Shown: one piece after another, positions 44,246 to 53,403 of the stretch
How positions within the stretch are numbered: the first letter of the stretch is position 1
Layout of the letters: every line of letters begins with the position of its first letter
Origin: Butyricimonas faecihominis
Lineage (GTDB): Bacteria > Bacteroidota > Bacteroidia > Bacteroidales > Marinifilaceae
Length of the DNA: 64,000 nucleotides
Direction of reading: 5' to 3'
Assembly: GCF_033096445.1 (NCBI RefSeq)
Contig: NZ_AP028155.1
Coordinates: 2,051,880-2,115,879, forward strand
Made by a program: the position numbers and the translations under genes
Notes under the pieces: generated by a model
Databases searched by the model: none
The model's input: the letters and a program-made list of their open reading frames with translations, nothing else
What the model was told of the DNA's origin: nothing

Positions 44246-45577
44246 ATGAAAACAATCATCACGAACAAAACCATCTGGACCATAGCTTACCCGATCATCT
44301 TGGGTAGTTTGGCACAAACCCTGATCACCCTCACCGACACGGCATTCTTGGGACGGGTCAGTGAAGTTGCCTTGGGAGCCTCCGCCATGGCCGGAATTTA
44401 CTATTATGTCTTTTCCACTTTGGCTTGGGGATTCTCTATCGGGATACAAATCATCGTGGCGAGAAGATTGGGAGAAGGTAAATTAAACCGGATCGGTGTC
44501 GTTTTCGAACACGGACTATGTTTCGTGTTCCTTTTGTCCATGAGTCTTTTCCTCATTCAACGATATTATAGTGATGTATTGCTCGGAGCCTCTATCCAGT
44601 CCCCGAACATCTACGCGGCAGCCATGGAATATATGTCCTACCGCCATTACGGGATTATATTCGTGTGTTTCAACTTCCTGTTCCGGGCTCTTTACATCGG
44701 CCTCTCCAACACGAAGATCATCGGCTACTCAACGGCTGCCATGGCCACCATTAATGTAATTTTCAACTACCTACTCATTTTCGGAAAATTCGGTTTTCCG
44801 GAATTGGGAGTCGGTGGTGCGGCACTAGCCTCCGTGATGGCAGAGATTTCCGCTTGTCTTATTTTCATTTTCTATACTATATTAAAACTCCCGATCAAAC
44901 AATATGCACTTTTCTCGTTCCACAAATTGGAAGGTTGGCTCATGCTCACCGTGCTGAAAACAGCCTTCCCGACCATGTTGCAAAAGCTATTGTCATTCGG
45001 GACATAGTACATATTTTTCATGCTCATCGAACACATGGGAGAGCGTCCCATCGCGATAACCATTATCGTACGTAGTGTCTATATGCTTATCCTCATCCCG
45101 GTATTTGGTTACGGTGCGACTGCAAACACGCTGACCAGCCGCTTGATCGGGGAACAAAGACAACCGGAAATCATGAGTACCTTACGCCGGATCGTGAAGC
45201 TCTCCATGCTAAGCGTCCTTCCCGTTCTACTTATATGCTACATATTCCCACATTACGTGCTATCCATCTACTCCAATAGTAGCAAACTGATCGCGGCATC
45301 CATTCCGTCTCTTTACGTGGTCGGTCTGGCAGCCCTCAGTTTTTGTTTCGGGATCACGTTCTTCGAGGCCATCTCCGGGACAGGAAACACCACGCATGCA
45401 CTCATCCTTGAGAGTTTTGTCCTTATTTTTTACACGTTCCAAACGTGGCTGTTCACCACGGTCGTTCGTTCCGATGTGGCATTCGTGCGGACTGTAGAAA
45501 TCACTTATGGCATATTAATCGGTGTCGTTTCGTTACTCTACCTCAAGTACACGAAATGGCAACAAAAGAAAGTTTGA
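44246..45577 (+). pseudogene. MATE-family efflux transporter interrupted by an in-frame TAG
   Basis: The frame encodes a 12-helix MATE multidrug/Na+ antiporter of the usual ~440 residues: AYPIILGSLAQTLITLTDTAFLG near the start, and in the second half ERPIAITIIVRSVYM and YGATANTLTSRLIGE. Codon 254 (45005-45007) is TAG, between LLSFGT and YIFFMLIEHMGE, and the same frame continues without another lesion to 45577. Relatives usually have Trp here, so a single TGG-to-TAG change is the simplest cause. It could be a recent pseudogene, a strain variant or a sequencing error. Confidence 0.85.
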
Positions 45578-45625
45578 AGATGATGCTCTATCTATAAGGA
45601 AACGATTGCCTCCCCTAACCACTCA

Positions 45626-45690
45626 TTGCACAGGAGGGACAACCGATTGATAATCTGCTCCCTCCCCGTGCAAGAGAGAACAGGAGGGAG
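45626..45690. repeat. GC-rich alternative hairpins
   Basis: TTGCACaGGAGGGA (45626-45639) pairs with TCCCTCCccGTGCAA (45659-45673), a 13-pair stem. The central CTCCCTCC (45658-45665) can instead pair with GGAGGGAG (45683-45690), giving mutually exclusive structures. Confidence 0.6.
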
Positions 45691-45795
45691 TAGTCCGAAA
45701 ATACTAAACAGTAGCTTAAAGGCAACTTTATTGATAGTGCATCAGCAACTCATCAATACCGTAAGTAATATTTTCTATATATTGTATATATACTT

Positions 45796-45824
45796 TATGA
45801 ACCTTATTTTATATAAGGTTCATA
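45796..45824. repeat. Perfect CCTTATGAAC-family hairpin
   Basis: TATGAACCTTAT (45796-45807) and ATAAGGTTCATA (45813-45824) form a perfect 12-bp stem with a 5-nt loop. The arm is shared with the repeats at 9.8 and 39.4 kb; more AAGGT/TATAAGG words follow to 45857. Confidence 0.75.
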
Positions 45825-46037
45825 TAATGTACCTATAAGGTATCTATAAGGTTCATGACGGTATTGACGTACTATTCATCCATTAATCACCACGAAATAA
45901 GAGGTGACCTCCGATACAAAATAGGCTCACTTTTTACCATTCTTCAGTTTCCCTCAGATCAAATAAAATCAAACAGACTCGGAATATATATTGGAAAGAC
46001 TTAATCGCTTTTCTTGATATCACAAATATCAATTAAC

Positions 46038-46182
46038 GATCGTTTAAAAACATCGCAATATACAAACATTTTTACTAATTGAAAAATTTTTGTTTATTAA
46101 TTATTATTTCTCGTAAACAGAGAGTTAGACACAAAACAGATAAGAAGTCCTAAAGCTCAATTCCACTCGTTTTTAAACGATC
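46038..46182. repeat. 14-bp inverted repeat upstream of the operon
   Basis: GATCGTTTAAAAAC (46038-46051) and GTTTTTAAACGATC (46169-46182) are exact inverted copies 117 bp apart, the second ending 51 bp before the first operon start codon. They may be operators for a looping regulator or ends of a small element. Confidence 0.55.
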
Positions 46183-46233
46183 CTTTTTTGATCGAATAAA
46201 AAACACACTAGATAGGAACAATTTTATTTAAGC

Positions 46234-47718
46234 GTGGAACTAAAATTTAAATATTACTTGAACACAAAAAGATTTATTTTCATTCTGTGTATCATTCTGT
46301 TGCCGGCTGTCAGTTATGCTCAATCCGTGAGATCAACAAGCACAACGGCAATGGATTCTATTCGCAGGCAATTCGAAAAAGAAGCGACACAAACAATCGC
46401 TGATTTCGAAGCATACAGCAAGAAAGCACGGGAAGAATACGAAAAATACGAGGCACAAGCCCGTGCGGACTATTCTCGTTACACTCGCTCGATCAAACAA
46501 ACATGGGGCGGTGACAGTATCGTGGATAATACACCGACACAATGGGTAGAATACAGTAATGATTATCAAAATCGTTCGATCGTTAATTTTGATAAAGGAA
46601 AAATTCTCGTGGAAGTCGCACTTGAGGATGGCAACACGATGGATTCCGCCACGATAAATGCCTGTCTGGCTGTTGCCATTGAACGCATGTTGAATAGTCA
46701 GGGATCAACCTGTCCCTATCCATCCTCTGTTGATGTATCAAAGCCGCTGACCAACAACCCCGTACTGGATGGATTGGTTGATTTTTCCATGTACAAACCT
46801 GATAAATCACTAGAATTGACGGGACAAAATCCGACACTTACCCGTACAGCACCTCCCACGCCAACGGTCAAAGGGAAAAAACTAACTCTCAATAACAATC
46901 AAAAGGAAGATTCATCCGGGGATTCCACCACAACCGGGATTACCATGGCCCGCCGCGTACAGGAAGAAGGAAACAGAGGTTCCAATAATCCTCTCGCAAA
47001 CAAACGGGAAGATGCCCACAGACGAGCAGAACAAAAAGCACAGGCATGGCAGAATGAATCGGAAAAGGCCATTATGATAAAAACGATCGCCGCACAAAGC
47101 AAGAAAAAGATCACGAAAATAAAAGGGAATGACGGGAAAGTACGTCAAGTAGTACAAATAGAGATGAACCTCGTTTCCGACAATCTCTCGAAAAACGCGG
47201 CTCTTTACAAAGACCTCGTGGCAGAATTCTCACAAATTTTCCAGATCGAACAACCGCTTATCTTTGCCGTGATGGAACAAGAATCCCGTTTCAATCCGGA
47301 GGCCACGAGTTGGGTTCCCGCTTACGGGCTGATGCAATTGGTTCCCACCTCCGGAGGGTTGGATGCCTATAATTACGTGTACAAGAACTGTTGGGTCCCG
47401 ACACGGAGCTATCTTTTCATACCACGTAATAATATAGAACTGGGCACAGCCTATCTCCGTGTCCTCATGAATCAATTCTCATCGGTTACCGACCCGCATT
47501 GCCGCAGGCTTTGCGTCATTGCCGGATATAACACCGGGGCCGGAAACGTGAGCAGGGCTTTCACCGGAGCCACCAATCTAAATAAGGCAATCCCGCTAAT
47601 TAATAAATACAATTATGAACAATTGTACCACCATCTCACGAATCGTTTAAGCACGAGCGAAGCCCGAAACTATGTTTCAGGAGTGAGCAAGCGACGGGAA
47701 AAATATCTTAAACCATAA
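46234..47718 (+). CDS. MltC-like lytic transglycosylase, first gene of the operon
   Basis: A 494-residue exported enzyme with GTG start and a signal peptide ending near SYAQS (residue 31). The N-terminal half is like the MltC DUF3393 region: charged helices, then WVEYSNDYQNRSIVNFDKGKI near residue 110. A low-complexity linker (about 200-290) leads to the SLT domain. There EQESRFNPEA holds the catalytic Glu350, followed by APAYGLMQLVP-like WVPAYGLMQLVP and TRSYLFIPRNNIELGTAYL, hallmarks of MltC. It likely opens peptidoglycan. It lies 12 bp before the protease-like gene and probably starts the nine-gene operon. Confidence 0.82.
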   Translation: MELKFKYYLNTKRFIFILCIILLPAVSYAQSVRSTSTTAMDSIRRQFEKEATQTIADFEAYSKKAREEYEKYEAQARADYSRYTRSIKQTWGGDSIVDNTPTQWVEYSNDYQNRSIVNFDKGKILVEVALEDGNTMDSATINACLAVAIERMLNSQGSTCPYPSSVDVSKPLTNNPVLDGLVDFSMYKPDKSLELTGQNPTLTRTAPPTPTVKGKKLTLNNNQKEDSSGDSTTTGITMARRVQEEGNRGSNNPLANKREDAHRRAEQKAQAWQNESEKAIMIKTIAAQSKKKITKIKGNDGKVRQVVQIEMNLVSDNLSKNAALYKDLVAEFSQIFQIEQPLIFAVMEQESRFNPEATSWVPAYGLMQLVPTSGGLDAYNYVYKNCWVPTRSYLFIPRNNIELGTAYLRVLMNQFSSVTDPHCRRLCVIAGYNTGAGNVSRAFTGATNLNKAIPLINKYNYEQLYHHLTNRLSTSEARNYVSGVSKRREKYLKP

Positions 47719-47730
47719 AAAGGAATAACA

Positions 47731-49464
47731 ATGTTTTGTCCAGAATGTGGCCATCGTATAGAAGATCAGAATATACATTTTTGTCCGGAATGCGGAACAA
47801 AAATAGAATGGCTTTGTCATACCGAGAAGAAAGCACCGAATACGCCCCACCCCCAAAACATGGGCATGCACGGGTTGATTTTCACGAACTTGCACCTACT
47901 GGCCGGAAAGCTGGAAGTGGACGAGCAAATCTTGATCACCATTTTTGATGAATTTATCCAACAGAAACGGGAATACGGGATCTCGTACAAACTTATCGAT
48001 GCCGGTAATTATTCGTACCAGAAAAGTGGTTTTTTGGGAAACACGAAGAAAGCACATTTAAAAGCCAACAGCCCGTTGTGGGATTACATGGACATACTGA
48101 TGGATGTCCACAACGGGGAACAAGCGGGAGGAGATGAAATATCGCAATACCTATTTATTATAGGTAGCAATGACATTATTCCCATGCCGTGCATCCGGCA
48201 CTACATCTCCGACGATGCCAACGATGACAGTATCGACACGGACATTCTCTACGCTTATCCCTATGGCAAAGAGATGCTTGCATTGCTCGAAAACCAAGAA
48301 GCGTTTACGTACGATCAACTCTTTTTCGTGGGGAGGTTGCCACTCGGAGAAGATGCTTCATTTGAAGATTTACGCGATTACTTGGAACGTGACGTTAATT
48401 ATTCCCTTGGTTTCCCGATGAACGAGGCTTACGGCCAATGTGACCCCCACTGGAAAAAGGTGTCCAGTCGCGTGGCAAATGACCTTTTGCAAGGAAATTA
48501 TTTGCGCGACTTAGGTAATTACCTGTCAGCCGACTACTATTATAACCGATTGATTCTCTCCCCCATGATCGTGGAAGGAAATCTTCATCAGGTTTTTCAC
48601 ACGAATGCCTCGCTATATTATTTCAATCTCCACGGCGGGGAAGGACGGGAATCTCGCGGTTACGCAGGAGTTATGCTTAACAAGGAAGAATACGGGGCTT
48701 TACCGGCCATAGAACCGGAACACATGATGACCTGCGAGGAACCTAATATCGTGATCAGCGAGGCTTGTTATGGAGGACGTTTTATCGGTCTGGATAAACG
48801 CCACAGCATGATGCTGGCTTCACTCTTTACCAACACGTTAGCATTCGTCGGATCATCACGCGTGGCTTGGGGAGCCGTTGATGATCTATCCTCGTCCCAA
48901 TCCCGGGTATCGGTTAGCTACGCGGACATCATAGCCGGTTATTTCATCAACGCGATCTTACAAGGATACACGGTAGCCGAAGCATTATTTATTGCCCGCG
49001 GTGCCGTGTTACAAGAAACCGTCCCGGGAGACCCGCATACCGCGTTGACAGTCGTGGAATTCAATCTTTTCGGCGACCCGATGATCACGATGAACGCTCT
49101 TACAAGCTTGAAGTCCGGAAATAAAATGACCCGAAAAACGGCTCTAGCTGAACAAGATACCCAAATAGGATGTACAATCGAGAAGGTGGGACATGGAACG
49201 GGAAAAGGTTCTATCCTAGAACAGGTACGAGGAGCCGTGGACGCTAATATTCAACAGATTCATGCCACGATTGGCCAGTACCTGTACACAAATTACGGGA
49301 TAAAACCGCGGCCAGTAGAAGAGATTTTAAAGATTAAATATAATAACGGACAGGAAGAGTTGAAATTCAATTATGACCTGACTTCCGAAAGGAAAATACC
49401 GACCCGTTGGGTTGTCACGACAAGCACGGACGGGAAAATCAAGAGAGTTTACTCTACCAAATAA
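47731..49464 (+). CDS. Zinc-ribbon protein with C25/caspase-like protease domain
   Basis: 577 residues, no signal peptide, so probably cytoplasmic. Residues 2-28 are a zinc ribbon (CPECG and CPECG knuckles). Residues ~45-455 resemble peptidase family C25 (gingipain, clan CD): LFIIGSNDIIPMP near 150, FVGRLPLG, the catalytic His301 in FNLHGGEG and Cys346 in ISEACYGGRF, and NLFGDPMITMN at the domain end. The last ~110 residues are a separate region of unknown type. Known C25 proteases are secreted, so a cytoplasmic zinc-ribbon version is unusual. An AAGGA-type ribosome-binding site precedes the ATG. The protease role is inferred from motif order, not proven. Confidence 0.7.
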   Translation: MFCPECGHRIEDQNIHFCPECGTKIEWLCHTEKKAPNTPHPQNMGMHGLIFTNLHLLAGKLEVDEQILITIFDEFIQQKREYGISYKLIDAGNYSYQKSGFLGNTKKAHLKANSPLWDYMDILMDVHNGEQAGGDEISQYLFIIGSNDIIPMPCIRHYISDDANDDSIDTDILYAYPYGKEMLALLENQEAFTYDQLFFVGRLPLGEDASFEDLRDYLERDVNYSLGFPMNEAYGQCDPHWKKVSSRVANDLLQGNYLRDLGNYLSADYYYNRLILSPMIVEGNLHQVFHTNASLYYFNLHGGEGRESRGYAGVMLNKEEYGALPAIEPEHMMTCEEPNIVISEACYGGRFIGLDKRHSMMLASLFTNTLAFVGSSRVAWGAVDDLSSSQSRVSVSYADIIAGYFINAILQGYTVAEALFIARGAVLQETVPGDPHTALTVVEFNLFGDPMITMNALTSLKSGNKMTRKTALAEQDTQIGCTIEKVGHGTGKGSILEQVRGAVDANIQQIHATIGQYLYTNYGIKPRPVEEILKIKYNNGQEELKFNYDLTSERKIPTRWVVTTSTDGKIKRVYSTK

Positions 49465-49497
49465 ACAGCTTAAAGTGAAACAATAAACGATACAAGT

Positions 49498-51783
49498 ATG
49501 AATTGCCCTAAATGTAACGCCATTCTTCGTCCGGGAGTAAAGTTTTGTACTTCTTGCGGACAAAAAATAGAGACATCGGCCACGTGTACTCAATGCGGAG
49601 CCCCGTTAAAATCAGGAGCCAAATTTTGCATCAAATGCGGACAGCGGGTCACTCTTGCAGAAAAGACATCCGCCACGTCACAAGAAACGACATCGGACAT
49701 TAATTCTGTCAAGGGACGCATCTACTGGAACATACAACCGGGGCAAGTGGCTCGCATCATTAACGAAACGGAATTTGACTCTTATAACAATATTCAAGGT
49801 ATTATTATCCCGGAAGGAACAACCGCCTATATTCGTGCCAACGGACGCACGATTGCTTCTATCAGCGGGGGAACCTATAATTTCACAGGCTCTTCGAGTG
49901 ATTCTTCCAACCATTTGACAGGTTCACTGCGGAAAGGATGGGAATTTATCGTCAACTTATTCAAAAACAAGAAAAAGGAAGAGAAACCGACAACGGAAAC
50001 TCTCTACCTACAACAGCAAAATCTGATTCTGGAAAACGCCAAGAAAGGAGCCGCTTTCTCTGTTGTTATCTTACTGGATAAGTCTTTCCCGCTTCTTTTC
50101 GGTTCCAAGCAAGGAACGCTTGATGCTTACAAGGATTTTGTCCCGATGAACATACAAACCCGGTATCTGGATATGGCGTTAGGCGTAAACGCATATTTCA
50201 AAATCTCGGATCCGGAACGATTTATCATTCATTACCTGACCGAACGCCAGATGTTGAACACAACGGTCATCGTGGATGAACTCACGGATACCATCCGGAA
50301 CATTTTGCAGGAAACGTTATACGACACGGAACTCTCGTCCAATCGCATACCCCAAGAACTCCACGCCTTACTGAAAGAAAAGATTAATGCCATCGCCGCA
50401 GAAGCCTTTTTCGGCATTTCCATCGTGCGTATTGTCGAAATTTCAGCGACCAGCGAGGATTTAGAGCGCTTCAGGGTATTGAGCCGCGAACTCTACCTCT
50501 CGGACAAAGAACTGGATTATCTCCGACGCACCAATGATTTCAAAAACCGGATGGCGGATACCGTAAATTCGCAACGACTGCATGAGGCCGCGACGGATCT
50601 TGAATTGGACAAACAACTGGAGACTATAAATCACGATCGGCTGTTGCATGAAGACGAGGTGGAGAAGTTTAAATATTTCTTGAGGAACGAGCGCATCGTA
50701 CGGGAGGCTCAAAACGACGATGAACGAAATGCCGCTCTTCTGGAAATTGCCAAAACAGGATTCATCCGGGAAGATGAAGCACGGGCCCTTCAAGATCAAT
50801 TGAAAACGAACGATTACCAACGGGGGATGATGTTCCAAATGATGCAACTCCGTGACGGTATCGAGTTCGAACGTACCCGCATGGAGGGCGAAGCTGAAAA
50901 AGCGACCCTGATTGTCAGAAAAGAGCTTGAATTACAAGAACTACAAGATGATTACGCGGATGGCCGTTTCTATAAAGAAGTCGAAAAACAACGCACGGTT
51001 GCCGAAACCAATCTCGATCTGGATCAACGCCAGCGGGATATGGAATACAATGATGCCAAACGGATGCACGACATGGAACGGGAAGATGATGACACGCAGT
51101 TCCAACAATTCATGGCGATCCAAAACGCGGAAGAACAAGCAAGAGAAAATCAACGCAAGCATGAGGCGGAAGTAGAACAAAACCGTTTAAAGACGGCCGA
51201 GGAGATGGAACGTTTAAAATGGGAAAACGCGAAAGAACTTTCCGATGAAAAAGTGTGGGCTCTAAACGGCGGGGATGCCGCCGTGGCGTACGCGGAAAAC
51301 AAGTACAGCTCGGAGGCCGAACGCGAGGCAAGCGAACGGTTGGAAGCACAACGACGGGAAATGGAAGCCCGGTTGGAAGCAGAACGGGCCTCCCGTGATA
51401 GCGAACACCGGGAAAATCAATCCCAAATGTTCCAGATGATGCGGGATATGATGACCATGACCGGGGGCATCCAAGCCCAAAAGGTAGATGAAAAAGAACG
51501 TCAATTGCGCGAACGTGATGAACGTATTCTCCGTCAGGAGGGACGGATGGACACGGCTTATGACCGGGCATTGGATTACACGACCCATAATAATATGCCA
51601 CCGCAAATGCCACAACAAGCGGTTCCCGCGCAACCCGAACCACAAGCCCCACGACCACAGCAAACGCAAGAGCCACAATCACCCGCGGCCAAAACAGCCA
51701 CACCGGCAACCTGCCCGGAATGTGGAGCGCCATTGGAACCCGGAACAAAATTCTGTGCTGATTGCGGTGCCGGAATCATGTAA
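49498..51783 (+). CDS. Zinc-ribbon / SPFH-like / coiled-coil scaffold protein
   Basis: 761 residues without signal peptide. Two N-terminal zinc ribbons (CPKC..CTSCG and CTQCG..CIKCG, about residues 3-45) precede an SPFH/band-7-like region (about 75-330) with GSKQGTLDAYKDFVPMNIQT and FFGISIVRIVEISATSED. A very long acidic/basic coiled coil spans about 330-680. A Pro/Gln-rich linker and a C-terminal zinc ribbon (CPECGAPLEPGTKFCADCG) finish the protein. SPFH proteins form large membrane-associated cages; here no transmembrane helix is evident. Likely an oligomeric scaffold recruiting the other zinc-ribbon proteins of the operon. Confidence 0.72.
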   Translation: MNCPKCNAILRPGVKFCTSCGQKIETSATCTQCGAPLKSGAKFCIKCGQRVTLAEKTSATSQETTSDINSVKGRIYWNIQPGQVARIINETEFDSYNNIQGIIIPEGTTAYIRANGRTIASISGGTYNFTGSSSDSSNHLTGSLRKGWEFIVNLFKNKKKEEKPTTETLYLQQQNLILENAKKGAAFSVVILLDKSFPLLFGSKQGTLDAYKDFVPMNIQTRYLDMALGVNAYFKISDPERFIIHYLTERQMLNTTVIVDELTDTIRNILQETLYDTELSSNRIPQELHALLKEKINAIAAEAFFGISIVRIVEISATSEDLERFRVLSRELYLSDKELDYLRRTNDFKNRMADTVNSQRLHEAATDLELDKQLETINHDRLLHEDEVEKFKYFLRNERIVREAQNDDERNAALLEIAKTGFIREDEARALQDQLKTNDYQRGMMFQMMQLRDGIEFERTRMEGEAEKATLIVRKELELQELQDDYADGRFYKEVEKQRTVAETNLDLDQRQRDMEYNDAKRMHDMEREDDDTQFQQFMAIQNAEEQARENQRKHEAEVEQNRLKTAEEMERLKWENAKELSDEKVWALNGGDAAVAYAENKYSSEAEREASERLEAQRREMEARLEAERASRDSEHRENQSQMFQMMRDMMTMTGGIQAQKVDEKERQLRERDERILRQEGRMDTAYDRALDYTTHNNMPPQMPQQAVPAQPEPQAPRPQQTQEPQSPAAKTATPATCPECGAPLEPGTKFCADCGAGIM

Positions 51784-51801
51784 AAACGATTTTTCAATTC
51801 A

Positions 51802-52155
51802 ATGTATAAAGATATGACTATCATTCATGGAATTCTGGAATGTCCCTTATTGAACCTCGGGTCTAAATCCGAAGGCCGGAGAGCTATCTTGACAGATGAT
51901 GAGGGTAAAAAATATAAACTTTACCGGGCCGGGATATTACCCGCCGGTGACCCGTTTTTTATCCCTTACGATGGAATGCATATCGGAGTTTCCGGGAACG
52001 CAGAGGAAGAAACAGGGAGTTTTCTAGTTACATCCATTTTATTGGATGATGGCACGGAAGTCTTTCCTCAGCCGACAGAAATACCTGTCGGGGATCCCAT
52101 CGAACTTCCCTTACCACATAAATCAAAAAAATCACTGAAAAAGAAAAATAAATAA
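51802..52155 (+). CDS. Small beta-rich protein with basic tail, unknown function
   Basis: 117 residues (ATG 51802; ATG 51814 is an alternative). Short predicted strands such as ILECPLLNLGSKSEGRRAILTD, KKYKLYRAG and GSFLVTSILLDDGTEV suggest a small beta-barrel, followed by a Pro-rich segment and a Lys-rich C-terminus. No cysteine knuckles, signal peptide or membrane helix are visible. The family is not recognised. It sits 18 bp after the SPFH gene and 12 bp before the zinc-finger/Sel1 gene, so it is probably a component of the same complex. Confidence 0.6.
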   Translation: MYKDMTIIHGILECPLLNLGSKSEGRRAILTDDEGKKYKLYRAGILPAGDPFFIPYDGMHIGVSGNAEEETGSFLVTSILLDDGTEVFPQPTEIPVGDPIELPLPHKSKKSLKKKNK

Positions 52156-52167
52156 ACTTACGAGATT

Positions 52168-53364
52168 ATGAGCAAAGAGAGATTTTGTCCGGAATGTGGT
52201 CAGCCCGTGAATGCAGACGAACGTTTCTGCCCGGATTGCGGGGCTGAAGTCCCGTTTGAACCCACCAACAACACGGGCATCCCGGAAGGCCCACTAAATA
52301 AAGTGAAACCTTCAGAGACAAGCGAACCGATTATAGGCGCAGGAGCACGTGCAAATATTACCGGAGGAATTAATAAAACCTCCACCACCCATGCTAATAT
52401 TAATACATCCAGTGTCGATAACTCTTCCACGGTCCATAACAACACGACGATTGTCATGGAGAAAGAAGAAGCCGAGTATTGTGAGGTATGTGGAAATCCT
52501 TTTGACGAAAGGCATGCCAGATGCCCCAAATGCGGGAAAGAGATTTGCTTTGACTGCAAAGTAAAAGGAAAAAATCGTTGCGTGGAATGCGAAAAAAAAT
52601 CTATTAACGAGTATCGCCTTGCTTTCCAACAGCTACTTCTGACGACCAACAGCAATATCGGTATCGCCGGCCGACAGATGATGGATCAAAAAGCCAGAGA
52701 ATTGGACGTGGAAGACGTGAAAGCCGACATTGAAAAAGAGATGATAGAATTGTATAAACCGGCAAGTAAAGCCACTCAACCGGCCGTGGTTTCTACCCCT
52801 TCCTCGGATCGCCCAGCTCAATCACAGGAAGCCAACCAGAAAGGTATAGGAGCCTTAACCGGGACTCACCAACATCCCATTTCACGGCCGGGATCGGGAA
52901 GAAACAAATGGATTTCCCTGAGTGTCATCATACTCGTTGTACTTGCCGGTTATTTTATCTTATCGAAGAAAGAACATCTGATCAAGGAAACTCCCGTGCC
53001 ATCCCCGACAGAACAGAAGCAGACAGCTACGAAACAAAAGGCTGTTCCCCCGGTTCAAACCAAAACCACTCCCCCTGCAATCACTCCCGATAAAAAAGAG
53101 ATACAAACGGGAAAGGTGCAGACGCAACCCGCCGTGGAAAAGAAAGATGCCGAGTATGACGCAGGAATGGAAGCTTACGAGAAAGGGAAAGGACTGGATG
53201 CCATTCGTCTTTTCAAAAAATCCGGAAGTGCAAAATCATATTACATGCTGGGATTGATTTATGAAAACGGCTGCGGCACAGTGGGAAGTAACGGGATGAT
53301 GGCCCGGAAGAATTTCAAAAAAGCCGCAGAGATGGGACACGAAGAAGCAAAATCGAAATTATAA
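52168..53364 (+). CDS. Membrane protein joining zinc fingers to Sel1 repeats
   Basis: 398 residues. The N-terminal zinc ribbon (CPECG/CPDCG, residues 7-28) is followed by a Gly/Thr/Asn-rich stretch and a second multi-cysteine module. The latter comprises CEVCGNPF, CPKCGKEICFDC and CVEC (about 108-150). A single transmembrane helix WISLSVIILVVLAGYFIL lies near residue 250, then a Pro/Lys/Thr-rich spacer (about 275-330) and Sel1-like repeats (SYYMLGLIYENGCG, ARKNFKKAAEMGHEEA) at the C-terminus. The layout implies zinc fingers in the cytoplasm and Sel1 repeats in the periplasm, bridging the cytoplasmic and envelope halves of the operon products. Confidence 0.7.
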   Translation: MSKERFCPECGQPVNADERFCPDCGAEVPFEPTNNTGIPEGPLNKVKPSETSEPIIGAGARANITGGINKTSTTHANINTSSVDNSSTVHNNTTIVMEKEEAEYCEVCGNPFDERHARCPKCGKEICFDCKVKGKNRCVECEKKSINEYRLAFQQLLLTTNSNIGIAGRQMMDQKARELDVEDVKADIEKEMIELYKPASKATQPAVVSTPSSDRPAQSQEANQKGIGALTGTHQHPISRPGSGRNKWISLSVIILVVLAGYFILSKKEHLIKETPVPSPTEQKQTATKQKAVPPVQTKTTPPAITPDKKEIQTGKVQTQPAVEKKDAEYDAGMEAYEKGKGLDAIRLFKKSGSAKSYYMLGLIYENGCGTVGSNGMMARKNFKKAAEMGHEEAKSKL

Positions 53365-53403
53365 TATCATATTTCTATTAACCTTTAATTTAAATTCATT
53401 ATT

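Larger units (their letters stand above)
45578..46233. other. Structured non-coding gap before the zinc-ribbon/SPFH operon
   Basis: This 656-bp gap has no convincing gene; a 70-codon frame at 45626-45838 runs through the hairpins and is discounted. It contains GC-rich alternative hairpins (45626-45690), a CCTTATGAAC-family hairpin (45796-45824) and a 14-bp inverted repeat (46038/46169). No TTTG/TAnnTTTG promoter was found directly before the operon. Confidence 0.6.

Noticed and set aside
45005-45007. Stop-codon readthrough or a 22nd amino acid at the MATE TAG
   Set aside because: There is no sign of pyrrolysine genes or a readthrough context; a TGG-to-TAG change explains it more simply.
45626-45838. 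A 70-codon plus-strand frame in the gap after the MATE gene
   Set aside because: It runs straight through two hairpin repeats, has no start signal, and its composition follows the repeats rather than a protein.
51110-51748. A 212-codon minus-strand frame inside the SPFH gene
   Set aside because: It is antisense to a clearly coding, zinc-ribbon-containing gene; the frame is open because of the codon bias of that gene.
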